Below are positions 15,252-22,446 of a stretch of DNA of 64,000 nucleotides, one piece after another (position 1 is the first letter of the stretch; every line of letters starts with the position of its first letter). The stretch comes from Pegethrix bostrychoides GSE-TBD4-15B (GTDB lineage Bacteria; Cyanobacteriota; Cyanobacteriia; Elainellales; Elainellaceae). The notes under the pieces are model-generated. The model was not told the origin of the DNA. It saw only the letters and a list, made by a program, of their open reading frames with translations, and ran no database searches. The position numbers and the translations under genes are program-made. The DNA lies in contig JAHHHV010000083.1 of assembly GCA_019359155.1 (NCBI GenBank), forward strand, positions 1 to 64,000, given 5' to 3'.

Positions 15252-17738
15252 ATGTTCAAAATTACCGAGCACGTTGAGTTCAACGCATCAGGCCGTGCGG
15301 TCTGCCCCAGCTGCGCCCAGGACGGCAAAAGCACAAAGCTAAATCTTTCACTCATCCCCGATACCGACGGCGCATACAAATGCTTTCGCGGATGCAGTCC
15401 AGAAATGATCCGATCGGCGCTCGGTGCGAGCAAGCCCCAGCAAATTCCTCAAGCACTGGCGACCCCAGTAAGAGTCACGACCGTTTCTCCCTCGCAGGTA
15501 AAAACAGCGAACCAGCAGCTGCTAGACAGCGCTGGCCCCGCGAAACAGTGGCTGCATGATCGGCTGATCACAGATGAGATGATCAGCCGCTATCAGCTGG
15601 GAAAAGCCAGGTCAGCCGCTGGGAATCGGCATCTCCCAGCCATATCCATACCCATTCCCGCGAACGCTGACGGCACTGCCTACTATCAGAAGAAACGAGT
15701 TGCGCCGTGGGACGCGACGGCCAGCGAACTGCCTGGATATATGGCCTGGTCACAGAAGGGATTACCCGCGCTGGTCTGGTTCAGCTATCTGCCAGCTGAA
15801 GCCAGCCAGACTTGGCTATGCGAGGGTGAATGGGATGCCATGCTGCTGGGCTGGCACGTCCGGCAGGCAGATCTGCCCGTCGCAGTCGCCAGCTTCACCT
15901 GCGGCTGTAAAAATGTGCCACCGGCTGACCAGCTGGAGCTGCTGCCGGGGGACGTGACGATCTTCTACGATCGCAATGACAAGCCGCTCAAAGATGGAAG
16001 CCGGCCAGGGGACGACGGCGCGCTGAAAGCAGCCAAAGCGCTGGGCGACCGGGCGAAGCTGGGCAAAGTGCCGATGTTTCTAGACAGCGAAGCTCAGGGC
16101 TGGGATGTTACCGACGCATTCAAGGCTGGCTACACCCTAACTCACTTCGTGGCAGCGGCAGCAGCAGCCACAGCACCGCCCGCACCGCCAGAAGTCAAGA
16201 AACACAACCCGCTCCGCGAGCGCCTGGTCTGGAATGATGAGCTAATGGCGCGCGCCCCGGACTATACCGAGTGGCTCGTCGATGAACTGCTGACAGCTAA
16301 CGAGCTGTTTCTACTGGCAGCGGGGCCGAGGGCAGGCAAGTCACTCATGGCCATGACGCTGGCCAAAGCAGTGGCCGAGGGGGGCGAGTTTCTGGGCAGG
16401 CCAGTCACACAGGGCACGGTGATCTATGTCTGCATGGAAGACGGAGAGAATAAGCTCAAGGCCAGAGAGACGGCACAGGGATGGAGTGAGGGTCTGCCGG
16501 TTGTCTGGCTTCAGAAATTTAAGCTCAGCGAGCTGCCCTATCTAAGGGAGCTGGTAGAAGAGCTAGACCCCAGGCTCGTCATCATCGATACGCTTTCGCG
16601 GGTCAAGGATTCCGGCGTATCAGAATCATCGGCTGAAATGAGCCAGCTTTTAGATCCGATTCAGGAGATGGCGAAGGATCTAGAGTGCTGCTGTCTATTA
16701 GTACACCACACCGGAAAAGTGAACCTAGACACAGCAGATCAGATCGATGTTTTCGACACGATCAGAGGTTCAAGTGCGATCAGAGCAGTCTGCCGAGGCA
16801 CGATGGTGCTGGCTGCTGGAGAGCGAAATTATCGGCTCTGCGTTGAAAATGGCTGGGGAAAACATGACCTAAACATCATTTTGGATGCCAATACACTCAC
16901 CTGGAGACTGATCGGAGAGTGGAAACCGACGATCAACGGCGATCAAAAGTCGCGGGTTATCCAATACCTCAAGCAGACTCAAGAGGCATCTCTGGAGCAA
17001 ATGCACGCTGATTTGGACATACCCAGGGACAGTCTTTACAAAGTGTTAAGCAAGCTAGCGACAGCCGAAGTTGCTGAAGAAAAGGTGGTCAAAAAAGGCC
17101 GCAGGCGTTGCTACGTATACACTTTGGAGCTTTTTCACAAGGCAGAATCGCTATTGGACTATATTGGACAGAATCCAATACAGTCCAATAGGCCAAACCC
17201 AGACACAGCAAGCGATAGATGCCCTATTGGACAGAATTTACTTTTTTCTTCTGACGCTTCAGGATCGATCATCGATCAAAGTGTCACATGTGCCAGTTTG
17301 ATCGATGATCGATCCGATTCTCTAAGAGAAGTTGTCCAATATAAGCTAAAAAGAGGCTCAAACCCAGGCAGGGCAAAGGTTTTGCCTATTGGACAGCTAT
17401 TGGACAGCACTTTTTCAGAAGTGCCTCAAAGCCAGACAGAGCAAGCATCTCAGCCTATTGGATCGCTATTGGACTCTATTGGACAGCGCGATAAATCAGA
17501 ATCCAGGATCGATCAAAGTGGCACATGTGCCAGTTGGGAAAATCTGAAGCAAGGCGATTGGGTTGAATTTCTGCACAAGGGGAAATGGTTTTTAGCTGAA
17601 TTTGTGCGGCAGCATCCCAATATGAAATACTCTCGCCATTCGAGATCACTTGAAGCCGCGATAGTAGTACAGCTGGCAGATGAATCGACGGCAACGATCA
17701 CTTTTGACCGCTTGCGGCGGCCTGTGGAGGGTGAGTGA
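15252..17738 (+). CDS. Primase-helicase (zinc ribbon / TOPRIM / RepA-like AAA) replication protein
   Basis: 828 residues. A zinc-ribbon opens the protein (CPSC at 18-21, CFRGC at about 44-48), as in DnaG-type primases. A TOPRIM-like region follows (WLCEGEWDAMLLG near 192, TIFYDRNDKP near 235). Next is a RecA-fold helicase of the RepA/AAA_25 type: P-loop AAGPRAGKSL near 355, LVIIDTLSR near 440 and a CCLLVHHTGK sensor. A winged-helix segment follows near 570-620 (SLEQMHADLDIPRDSLYKVL). The last 200 residues are repetitive (PIGQLLDS and IDQSxTCAS words), because the DNA carries iterons and a large palindrome. Together these mark a replication initiator of a phage satellite or integrative plasmid. 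The next gene overlaps its stop (TGATG). Confidence 0.88.
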   Translation: MFKITEHVEFNASGRAVCPSCAQDGKSTKLNLSLIPDTDGAYKCFRGCSPEMIRSALGASKPQQIPQALATPVRVTTVSPSQVKTANQQLLDSAGPAKQWLHDRLITDEMISRYQLGKARSAAGNRHLPAISIPIPANADGTAYYQKKRVAPWDATASELPGYMAWSQKGLPALVWFSYLPAEASQTWLCEGEWDAMLLGWHVRQADLPVAVASFTCGCKNVPPADQLELLPGDVTIFYDRNDKPLKDGSRPGDDGALKAAKALGDRAKLGKVPMFLDSEAQGWDVTDAFKAGYTLTHFVAAAAAATAPPAPPEVKKHNPLRERLVWNDELMARAPDYTEWLVDELLTANELFLLAAGPRAGKSLMAMTLAKAVAEGGEFLGRPVTQGTVIYVCMEDGENKLKARETAQGWSEGLPVVWLQKFKLSELPYLRELVEELDPRLVIIDTLSRVKDSGVSESSAEMSQLLDPIQEMAKDLECCCLLVHHTGKVNLDTADQIDVFDTIRGSSAIRAVCRGTMVLAAGERNYRLCVENGWGKHDLNIILDANTLTWRLIGEWKPTINGDQKSRVIQYLKQTQEASLEQMHADLDIPRDSLYKVLSKLATAEVAEEKVVKKGRRRCYVYTLELFHKAESLLDYIGQNPIQSNRPNPDTASDRCPIGQNLLFSSDASGSIIDQSVTCASLIDDRSDSLREVVQYKLKRGSNPGRAKVLPIGQLLDSTFSEVPQSQTEQASQPIGSLLDSIGQRDKSESRIDQSGTCASWENLKQGDWVEFLHKGKWFLAEFVRQHPNMKYSRHSRSLEAAIVVQLADESTATITFDRLRRPVEGE
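17152..17484. repeat. Iteron array TATTGGAC inside the replication gene
   Basis: Nine exact copies of TATTGGAC or its complement start at 17152, 17162, 17183 (inverted), 17225, 17334 (inverted), 17387, 17398, 17467 and 17477; a variant TATTGGAT is at 17456. Pairs are spaced 10-11 bp, one helical turn, as in plasmid iterons. They lie within coding sequence in the 3' part of the primase-helicase gene. Confidence 0.8.
17263..17314. repeat. 52-bp palindrome with CACATGTG centre, plus a partial copy
   Basis: The 18-bp arm at 17263-17280 (GATCGATCATCGATCAAA) is perfectly complementary to 17297-17314. The 16-bp centre holds TCACATGTGCC. A shorter related copy at about 17507-17536 contains the perfect palindrome GGCACATGTGCC. 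It is embedded in the iteron array and in frame. Confidence 0.8.
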
Positions 17739-18061
17739 TGAGTCTCCCTGATCCGGTTCACTTTGCAAAGTCGCTTAGCCTGACTTCAGACAGAATCATG
17801 GAGATCCAGCGAGACCTCAGAAGATGGCTAGATCTTCATCCTGATGCTCTTGAGGCTGCTGAGACTGTCAAAAGTTTAGGGCTGAGACTCTCAGCTCTGG
17901 CAAACAACGAAAACAATGAGCTTGATGCGTTCCTCTCTGCCCATTCGCCTGTGAGTCTGAGCGATTTGCATGGCGCTCAGGTTCGCTATGTGATCGCTCA
18001 CTGGATAACCGACCTGCTTTTATTTCACTGTGCATTGAGCTACCGGGAGGTCGATCCATGA
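17738..18061 (+). CDS. Small hypothetical protein, paralogue A
   Basis: 107 residues from the ATG that overlaps the stop of the primase-helicase gene. It is helical, beginning LPDPVHFAKSLSLT and ending AQVRYVIAHWITDLLLF. It is a clear paralogue of the next gene, sharing PDP, SLxLT, a W in the first third and QVRYVxxHWxxDL near the end. No known domain is recognised. Tight coupling to the replication gene suggests a role in replication or copy control, but this is only contextual. Confidence 0.65.
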   Translation: MSLPDPVHFAKSLSLTSDRIMEIQRDLRRWLDLHPDALEAAETVKSLGLRLSALANNENNELDAFLSAHSPVSLSDLHGAQVRYVIAHWITDLLLFHCALSYREVDP

Positions 18062-18369
18062 GACATCCTGATCCACTCACTTTATCCAGCTCGCTCTGGC
18101 TAACACCCCAAAAAATCGCAGGGCTGCAAACCTCTCTGGCTACCTGGATGGGGCTAGACCGTGAGACGCTCTGGGCGGTCGCGTTCCATTCCAGCCTGAT
18201 CGACGTTCTGGGCGAGCTGCTGGAGCCAGAGAGCAGCGGCCTGCTGGATTACGTGGCAAACCATTGCCCCAGGGTAAATCGAACGCTACGGGCGCAACAG
18301 GTGCGATATGTCGCGCTGCACTGGCTCGCAGATCTCGCACTCAGCCAGGGAGATACCCGGCTTGATTAA
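18058..18369 (+). CDS. Small hypothetical protein, paralogue B
   Basis: 103 residues; the start overlaps the stop of paralogue A by four bases (ATGA), a translational-coupling arrangement. It begins HPDPLTLSSSLWLTPQKIAG and ends AQQVRYVALHWLADLALS, matching paralogue A over its full length at low identity. Its 3' end overlaps the possible start region of the second recombinase by about 60 bases. Function is unknown; tandem retention of both copies suggests a heteromeric pair or recent duplication within the element. Confidence 0.65.
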   Translation: MRHPDPLTLSSSLWLTPQKIAGLQTSLATWMGLDRETLWAVAFHSSLIDVLGELLEPESSGLLDYVANHCPRVNRTLRAQQVRYVALHWLADLALSQGDTRLD

Positions 18370-19180
18370 AGGGAGCTGCCGCTACTGGATCGAGCGCTTC
18401 AGGGATGACTTCTACCAGCGGGGCCGCTCTGAGACTACCTGGCAGACTGACTACCTGAAGATCCTGAAAAAGCTGCCGCCAGATTCCTCGCTGACGGCAG
18501 CAGTCTTGCATCAAATCGTGCTGGAGACGATACCCAATACTAAATCACGCCGGAGAGCCTGCATGGTCACTAAACAGCTTGCAACGTTCGCAGATATCAA
18601 CTATGACCCCAAGCCATACCAGGGCAACTACAGCCCCAAGCGACCGCAGCCCAGAGACATCCCGACAGATGCCGCAATTGCTGCTTACTGGATCACACTC
18701 AAGAATCCCGGCTGGCGGTTCATCTATGGCCTGATTGCCACCTATGGCCTGCGACCGCATGAGGCGTTTCAAGTCGATTACGATAGGCTCGCCGTCGGCG
18801 ATCGTGTTCTCTGGGTTTTAGCAGGCAAAACCGGATCGCGCCGGGTTTGGGCGTTCCATCCAGAATGGTTCGATCAGTTCGAGCTGGCCTCACCAGTGCT
18901 GCCAGCAGTCAACCTCAGCCGCCGCAATGATCAGATCGGCCATAGCGCCACGCGCCACTTTTGGGAGCTGAAGGCTCCATTCAAGCTCTATGACCTGCGC
19001 CACGCATGGGCAATCAGAACGCTCGAATATGGGTTAGAAGACGCGCTGGCCGCTCGTCAGATGGGTCACAGTGTCGAGATTCACAACTCGATCTATCAGC
19101 ACTGGCTCGACGAGAAAACTCAGCAACGGGCTTATGATCGCCTGCTCAGTCGAGCCGACCGACCGAAGCCGCCGCAGTGA
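18308..19180 (+). CDS. Tyrosine recombinase/integrase lacking the N-terminal arm domain
   Basis: Up to 290 residues; the true start is unclear (ATG at 18308 inside the previous gene, or a later alternative codon near 18363). It aligns with the recombinase at 11.8-13.0 kb from the core-binding domain onward: YWIERFRDDFYQ, TTWQTDYLKILKKL, ATYGLRPHEAF (catalytic Arg), VLAGKTGSRRVW, YDLRHAWAIRT, ARQMGHSVEIHNSIYQHW (His and the nucleophile Tyr). All late catalytic residues are present, but about 100 N-terminal residues are missing compared with the other copy. Its stop lies 64 bp from the 3' end of tRNA-Glu, the classical position for an integrase using that tRNA as its site. Confidence 0.85.
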   Translation: MSRCTGSQISHSAREIPGLIKGSCRYWIERFRDDFYQRGRSETTWQTDYLKILKKLPPDSSLTAAVLHQIVLETIPNTKSRRRACMVTKQLATFADINYDPKPYQGNYSPKRPQPRDIPTDAAIAAYWITLKNPGWRFIYGLIATYGLRPHEAFQVDYDRLAVGDRVLWVLAGKTGSRRVWAFHPEWFDQFELASPVLPAVNLSRRNDQIGHSATRHFWELKAPFKLYDLRHAWAIRTLEYGLEDALAARQMGHSVEIHNSIYQHWLDEKTQQRAYDRLLSRADRPKPPQ

Positions 19181-19243
19181 GAGGGTACAAATGCCCTACT
19201 CATGACAAAACCTCGAACCGTTATGGCTCAAGGCTTTTAGTGA

Positions 19244-19316
19244 TACCCCCAGGGGAATTCGAATCCCCGTCGCCTCCGTGAAAGGGAGGTGTCCTAGGCC
19301 TCTAGACGATGGGGGC
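19244..19316 (-). tRNA. trnE: tRNA-Glu(UUC)
   Basis: On the minus strand the 73-nt gene begins GCCCCCATCGTCTAGAGG and ends CCCTGGGGGTA, with a typical G1-U72 first pair. The anticodon stem-loop CTCCC-TTTCACG-GAG gives anticodon UUC. The T-arm is GGGGATTCGAATTCCCC, and CCA is not encoded. The cloverleaf is complete. Its 3' end faces the mobile element, so it is the probable attachment gene for the adjacent recombinase. It is also expected to supply glutamyl-tRNA for protein and tetrapyrrole synthesis. Confidence 0.96.
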
Positions 19317-19383
19317 GCATCGCTTGCCTTACTTAAGATAGCGAGCCAGAGCCGCGTTTGTCAACCGTCGCCGATTAACCGGA

Positions 19384-20190
19384 TCACCCCTTTAATTGGG
19401 CTGGATTGGGCTGAAGAGACTGCGGGGTTGGCGATGGCGGTTGGAAAAATTGCTGCACGTTGCTGTTCATGACTCGCCAGATTAGATAGCCTGCCACCGC
19501 CAGTCCAGCGGCAGCCAAAAGCAGCGAAACCAAATCGGGCAACCAGTCTGGAGTTAGCGATACGTCACGCTTGCGAGAGCGCTGCGGTTTCGCTGAAGTA
19601 GAAGCCGCAGCACTGCGAGTTGGGGTGGTGCGCTGGTAGCTCTGGCTCGTGCCAGTTGTGCCAGTTGGCTGGATAATGCCGTGCGTCGCCCGAAACTGCT
19701 GAAGCTTTTGGCTGACTGGAATGGGTCGCTGTCCGGTGCGGCTCCATTGCAGCAAGTTTTCGATCGTGATGCCGCAGAGATTGACCGCTGGAATCTCATA
19801 GAGCCGCTGAAGCAAGCCCCGGTCTTTGGTCACCAGCACCACCATGCTGCCAGGATTCTGTTCAGACAGTCCATAGGCACAGCGGCCAACAGCCACCGAA
19901 ACGCGGCTCCGCTGGGTGAGCGCCTGCCCTGCTCCCACTTTGAGCGACGCATGATGGCCACTCACATCCGTAATCCGCCAGCCGCTAGTCGCATAAAACC
20001 GATTGAAGGCTTTAGCAATCCGCTCCAAATCTGGGTCTGGAGAGCGGTCAAACTTCAGCTTCATCTCTTCGTAGACCACCTGCGGCACGTAGCAGCTCCC
20101 GGCTCTGGAAAACTCCCGCCATTCGCTGGGAGTCGCGGCTGAGAGCGCACTAATGTCTAAAACCAGGATCACCGGAGGCACAGCAGCCAT
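19384..20190 (-). CDS. PIN-domain protein with C-terminal membrane anchor
   Basis: 268 residues. Residues 1-150 form a PIN-type nuclease fold: ILVLDISALSAATP (first acidic residue), VPQVVYEEMKLKFD, and VVLVTKDRGLLQRLYEIPA (later acidic residue). A Ser/Thr/Arg-rich linker follows and then a single transmembrane helix near the C-terminus (LVSLLLAAAGLAVAGYLIW), with a short Gln/Pro-rich tail. It would therefore place a putative ribonuclease domain at a membrane surface. Unlike VapC toxins it has no antitoxin neighbour and is larger, so a housekeeping role is more likely. It begins the core region beyond tRNA-Glu. Confidence 0.8.
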   Translation of the reverse strand: MAAVPPVILVLDISALSAATPSEWREFSRAGSCYVPQVVYEEMKLKFDRSPDPDLERIAKAFNRFYATSGWRITDVSGHHASLKVGAGQALTQRSRVSVAVGRCAYGLSEQNPGSMVVLVTKDRGLLQRLYEIPAVNLCGITIENLLQWSRTGQRPIPVSQKLQQFRATHGIIQPTGTTGTSQSYQRTTPTRSAAASTSAKPQRSRKRDVSLTPDWLPDLVSLLLAAAGLAVAGYLIWRVMNSNVQQFFQPPSPTPQSLQPNPAQLKG

Positions 20191-20273
20191 AATTGACCTC
20201 AGTGGATGTTGATGGACAGTGTTGATGGGCAGAGTTAATAGACAGTGTTGATAGACCGGGTGTTTGACTCAAG

Positions 20274-21830
20274 CTAGCCGCCTAGTCCAATTCCTAAGCG
20301 ACCAGCCAGACTTGGCGTTAAGGGTAGCAAAATTGCAGCCATTATGAACAAAAGTAGCAAACCGATTGCGGCTCTGCGATCATCAGGTTCGAGCAGTTCG
20401 TTTAGCGCCGGACGCTCCAAGTCGCGCTGCAAAAACAAAATTATGATCGCCCAGTAGAGCGACAGCGGATTTATCAGCGCCGCCAAACCCAAGAGGATTA
20501 GCGTGATGATGGTAGTGCGGCCAGCCGTTCGCCGTCCGTAGATCGCCTGGACAATTCTGCCGCCGTCTAGCTGTCCGGCAGGCATCAGGTTGATGGCGGT
20601 AATCACCAGCCCCAGCCAGCCGACGACGACCAGCGGATGTACATCCACAATTTCGGCTTGAACTGTGCTGCCTAAGAAGAGGCGAGCCAGCGTCCCGACC
20701 AAAATTGAGCTACGCAGAAACTCGACGGGCACCTGAAAAAGGCTGCCGCTGTGAGACAGCAATAGACCCATCATTAGCATCCCCAGCGCCAGCAGTCCGC
20801 CCGCCACTGGCCCAGCCGCCGCAATGTCAAACAGCGCCGTGCGGTTAGGCAACAGCGATTCAAACCGCATCAGGCTCCCAAACGAACCAATCTGCAAAGC
20901 GGGCAGAAAGAACGGCGGACTAAGCCGCACCTGATAGCGCCGAGCCAGCAGCCGGTGCCCCAGCTCATGCAGCAGCAGCACAGCCAAAATGCCGCCAGCA
21001 ATCGGCAAAACCTCGGCGTAGCGCTCTGGGGCGCTGAAAAAGTCGAAGCCCAGCATCAGCCCACCCACTTCCAGACAGGTGGCCAGCGTGGCCAGCGCCA
21101 GAATCAGCGCCAGGATTTTTTGAGCAGCGGTTGTCGGCTGAGGATCGTTGCTGCTGGGCAGCACAACCACAACCGGCTTCTCTTCCACGCCCTCGACGAG
21201 AAACAGGCGGTAGCGCTCGCCCAAGCGCTGCTGAAGTGCCGCAGAAAGCGCCTTGTGGCTGGCTTCAGGGTCGCCGCGTAGATTGCCCTTAAAGATTGCT
21301 CCGTTTTGGTAGGGGACGGTTTCAGTTGCAAAAAAACTGTCGATGCCAAAGATCTCTTTGACGCTCAGCAAGTCTGCTGCGTCCATGGGCGGCAAGCTAG
21401 GTGAGGCTGGTCGAGTCGAGGGACGGGTGGCGCGAAGCTTTGATGCGACGGTTGGCTCGGTGGGAGATGGCTGGGAGGACTGTGGAGCTTGAGCAGCAGA
21501 CGAGGACAATTCGCCGTCTTTTGAAGCGGCAGATTCTGGAGCAATTGATTCTGGAGCAGCAGATTCTGAAGCGGCAGATTCTGGAGCGGCTGAGCGCAGC
21601 TGCCGCCCTAGCGCAATGTAGAGCACAATCGAGGCCAGCAGCAAAAACAGAACGCTAACCGCGTTGAGATAGATACCCAGCCCCAGTAGGCCGAAGAAGG
21701 CCAGCCAGGGCAACATCAGCACCACAGACTGAAGCCAAGCCAGCAGCCCCAGCTTGCCATGCGGTCTAGCTCGATAGAAGCCCCAGCCCAGCGTTCCGGC
21801 TGCTGTGATCAACATGAGAACCGTAATCAT
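20274..21830 (-). CDS. Site-2 protease, EGY-like M50 metalloprotease
   Basis: 518 residues, an intramembrane zinc protease. Three hydrophobic segments lie in the first 90 residues. A Ser/Ala/Glu-rich linker of repeated ESAAPESA words follows, then a soluble domain (LLSVKEIFGIDSFFATETVP) typical of chloroplast EGY1 and its cyanobacterial relatives. The active site is HELGH at 288-292 within a membrane helix, with the third ligand in NLMPAGQLDGGRI near 415. The C-terminus has further membrane helices. Such enzymes cleave membrane proteins, for example anti-sigma factors; the substrate is unknown here. It lies on the same strand as the PIN gene and the DUF3110 gene. Confidence 0.93.
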   Translation of the reverse strand: MITVLMLITAAGTLGWGFYRARPHGKLGLLAWLQSVVLMLPWLAFFGLLGLGIYLNAVSVLFLLLASIVLYIALGRQLRSAAPESAASESAAPESIAPESAASKDGELSSSAAQAPQSSQPSPTEPTVASKLRATRPSTRPASPSLPPMDAADLLSVKEIFGIDSFFATETVPYQNGAIFKGNLRGDPEASHKALSAALQQRLGERYRLFLVEGVEEKPVVVVLPSSNDPQPTTAAQKILALILALATLATCLEVGGLMLGFDFFSAPERYAEVLPIAGGILAVLLLHELGHRLLARRYQVRLSPPFFLPALQIGSFGSLMRFESLLPNRTALFDIAAAGPVAGGLLALGMLMMGLLLSHSGSLFQVPVEFLRSSILVGTLARLFLGSTVQAEIVDVHPLVVVGWLGLVITAINLMPAGQLDGGRIVQAIYGRRTAGRTTIITLILLGLAALINPLSLYWAIIILFLQRDLERPALNELLEPDDRRAAIGLLLLFIMAAILLPLTPSLAGRLGIGLGG

Positions 21831-21883
21831 CTTGCCAGTCCTCTTATCGCGATCCGATTTGCATATTCCCCTATTTTATCGCC

Positions 21884-22270
21884 TTAGAGTAGACCTTCCA
21901 GCTTGCGACGCATCTGATCTAGCTCTGTCTCTGAAAACTCGCCACTCTGGTCAGGCTGCGGCTGCTCTTTGGGTTGGCCTTCGGGGCTCCAGTCCGTTTC
22001 CTCAACGTTGGTTTCTGGCGGAATTGCCAGCGTGCCCTCTGGAACTAGCTTGCATTCATAGCTGCCGCTCTCGCAAAATTCTTCAATCTCAGCCTGGTCA
22101 AAGCGCTCTACCGTGGGATTCGTAAAATCTTGCGCTTCCAGCAGCAGGGCATAGCGGGTCGCATCCTCCTCTGATTCAAACATCAGCACCAGATCTCGGC
22201 CTTCGACTTTGAGCGTATGGATTCCTTCATTTTCGGTTCGCGCGTTGAACAGCAACACAAACACCTGCAT
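21884..22270 (-). CDS. DUF3110 domain protein
   Basis: 128 residues from the ATG opening MQVFVLLFNARTENEGIHTL; AGGAG lies seven bases upstream, which excludes the longer frame to 22294. The compact DUF3110 domain covers residues 1-80 (DLVLMFESEEDATRYALLLE, FDQAEIEEFCESGSYECKLV). This family is found in cyanobacteria and chloroplasts and has no established function. The C-terminal 45 residues are acidic and low-complexity. It is 53 bp upstream of the site-2 protease gene on the same strand, so the two may be cotranscribed. Confidence 0.88.
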   Translation of the reverse strand: MQVFVLLFNARTENEGIHTLKVEGRDLVLMFESEEDATRYALLLEAQDFTNPTVERFDQAEIEEFCESGSYECKLVPEGTLAIPPETNVEETDWSPEGQPKEQPQPDQSGEFSETELDQMRRKLEGLL

Positions 22271-22446
22271 CAGCAACTCTCCTTGAAATCTCATCTTTTT
22301 AGTGCTTGCCTCAGATCCCTAGCAAGTTTATTCTGCTATGAGCTATCGCAAACAGTCTAAAAGTTCTGGCACAACTTTTCCAAGCTGGTGTTTAAGCGAG
22401 TATCTAGAGCAATCTCCTGGCTCCAGAGTGAATTGGCGAGGTATCT

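Larger units (their letters stand above)
11645..19244. mobile_element. tRNA-bounded integrative element (satellite- or plasmid-like)
   Basis: The segment runs from the tRNA-Phe scar to the 3' end of tRNA-Glu. It contains two related tyrosine recombinases at opposite ends, an excisionase-like gene, an XRE repressor with paired operators, divergent early genes and a primase-helicase with in-gene iterons. The order resembles phage-inducible satellites and integrative plasmids, but capsid, terminase, relaxase and conjugation genes are all missing. The element could be one unit or two abutting ones, because its recombinases are adjacent to different tRNA genes. Exact ends cannot be fixed: no tRNA-Glu 3' repeat was found on the left. 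Confidence 0.75.

Noticed and set aside
17263-17314. Palindrome interpreted as a transcription terminator
   Set aside because: It is within an open reading frame, without a T-run, and accompanied by iterons.
19278-19472. Rightward frame across tRNA-Glu and the PIN gene end
   Set aside because: It crosses the tRNA gene and is antisense to the PIN gene.
21401-21658. Rightward frame rich in Gln/Glu/Leu opposite the site-2 protease
   Set aside because: Antisense shadow of the repeated ESAAPESA linker of the protease.
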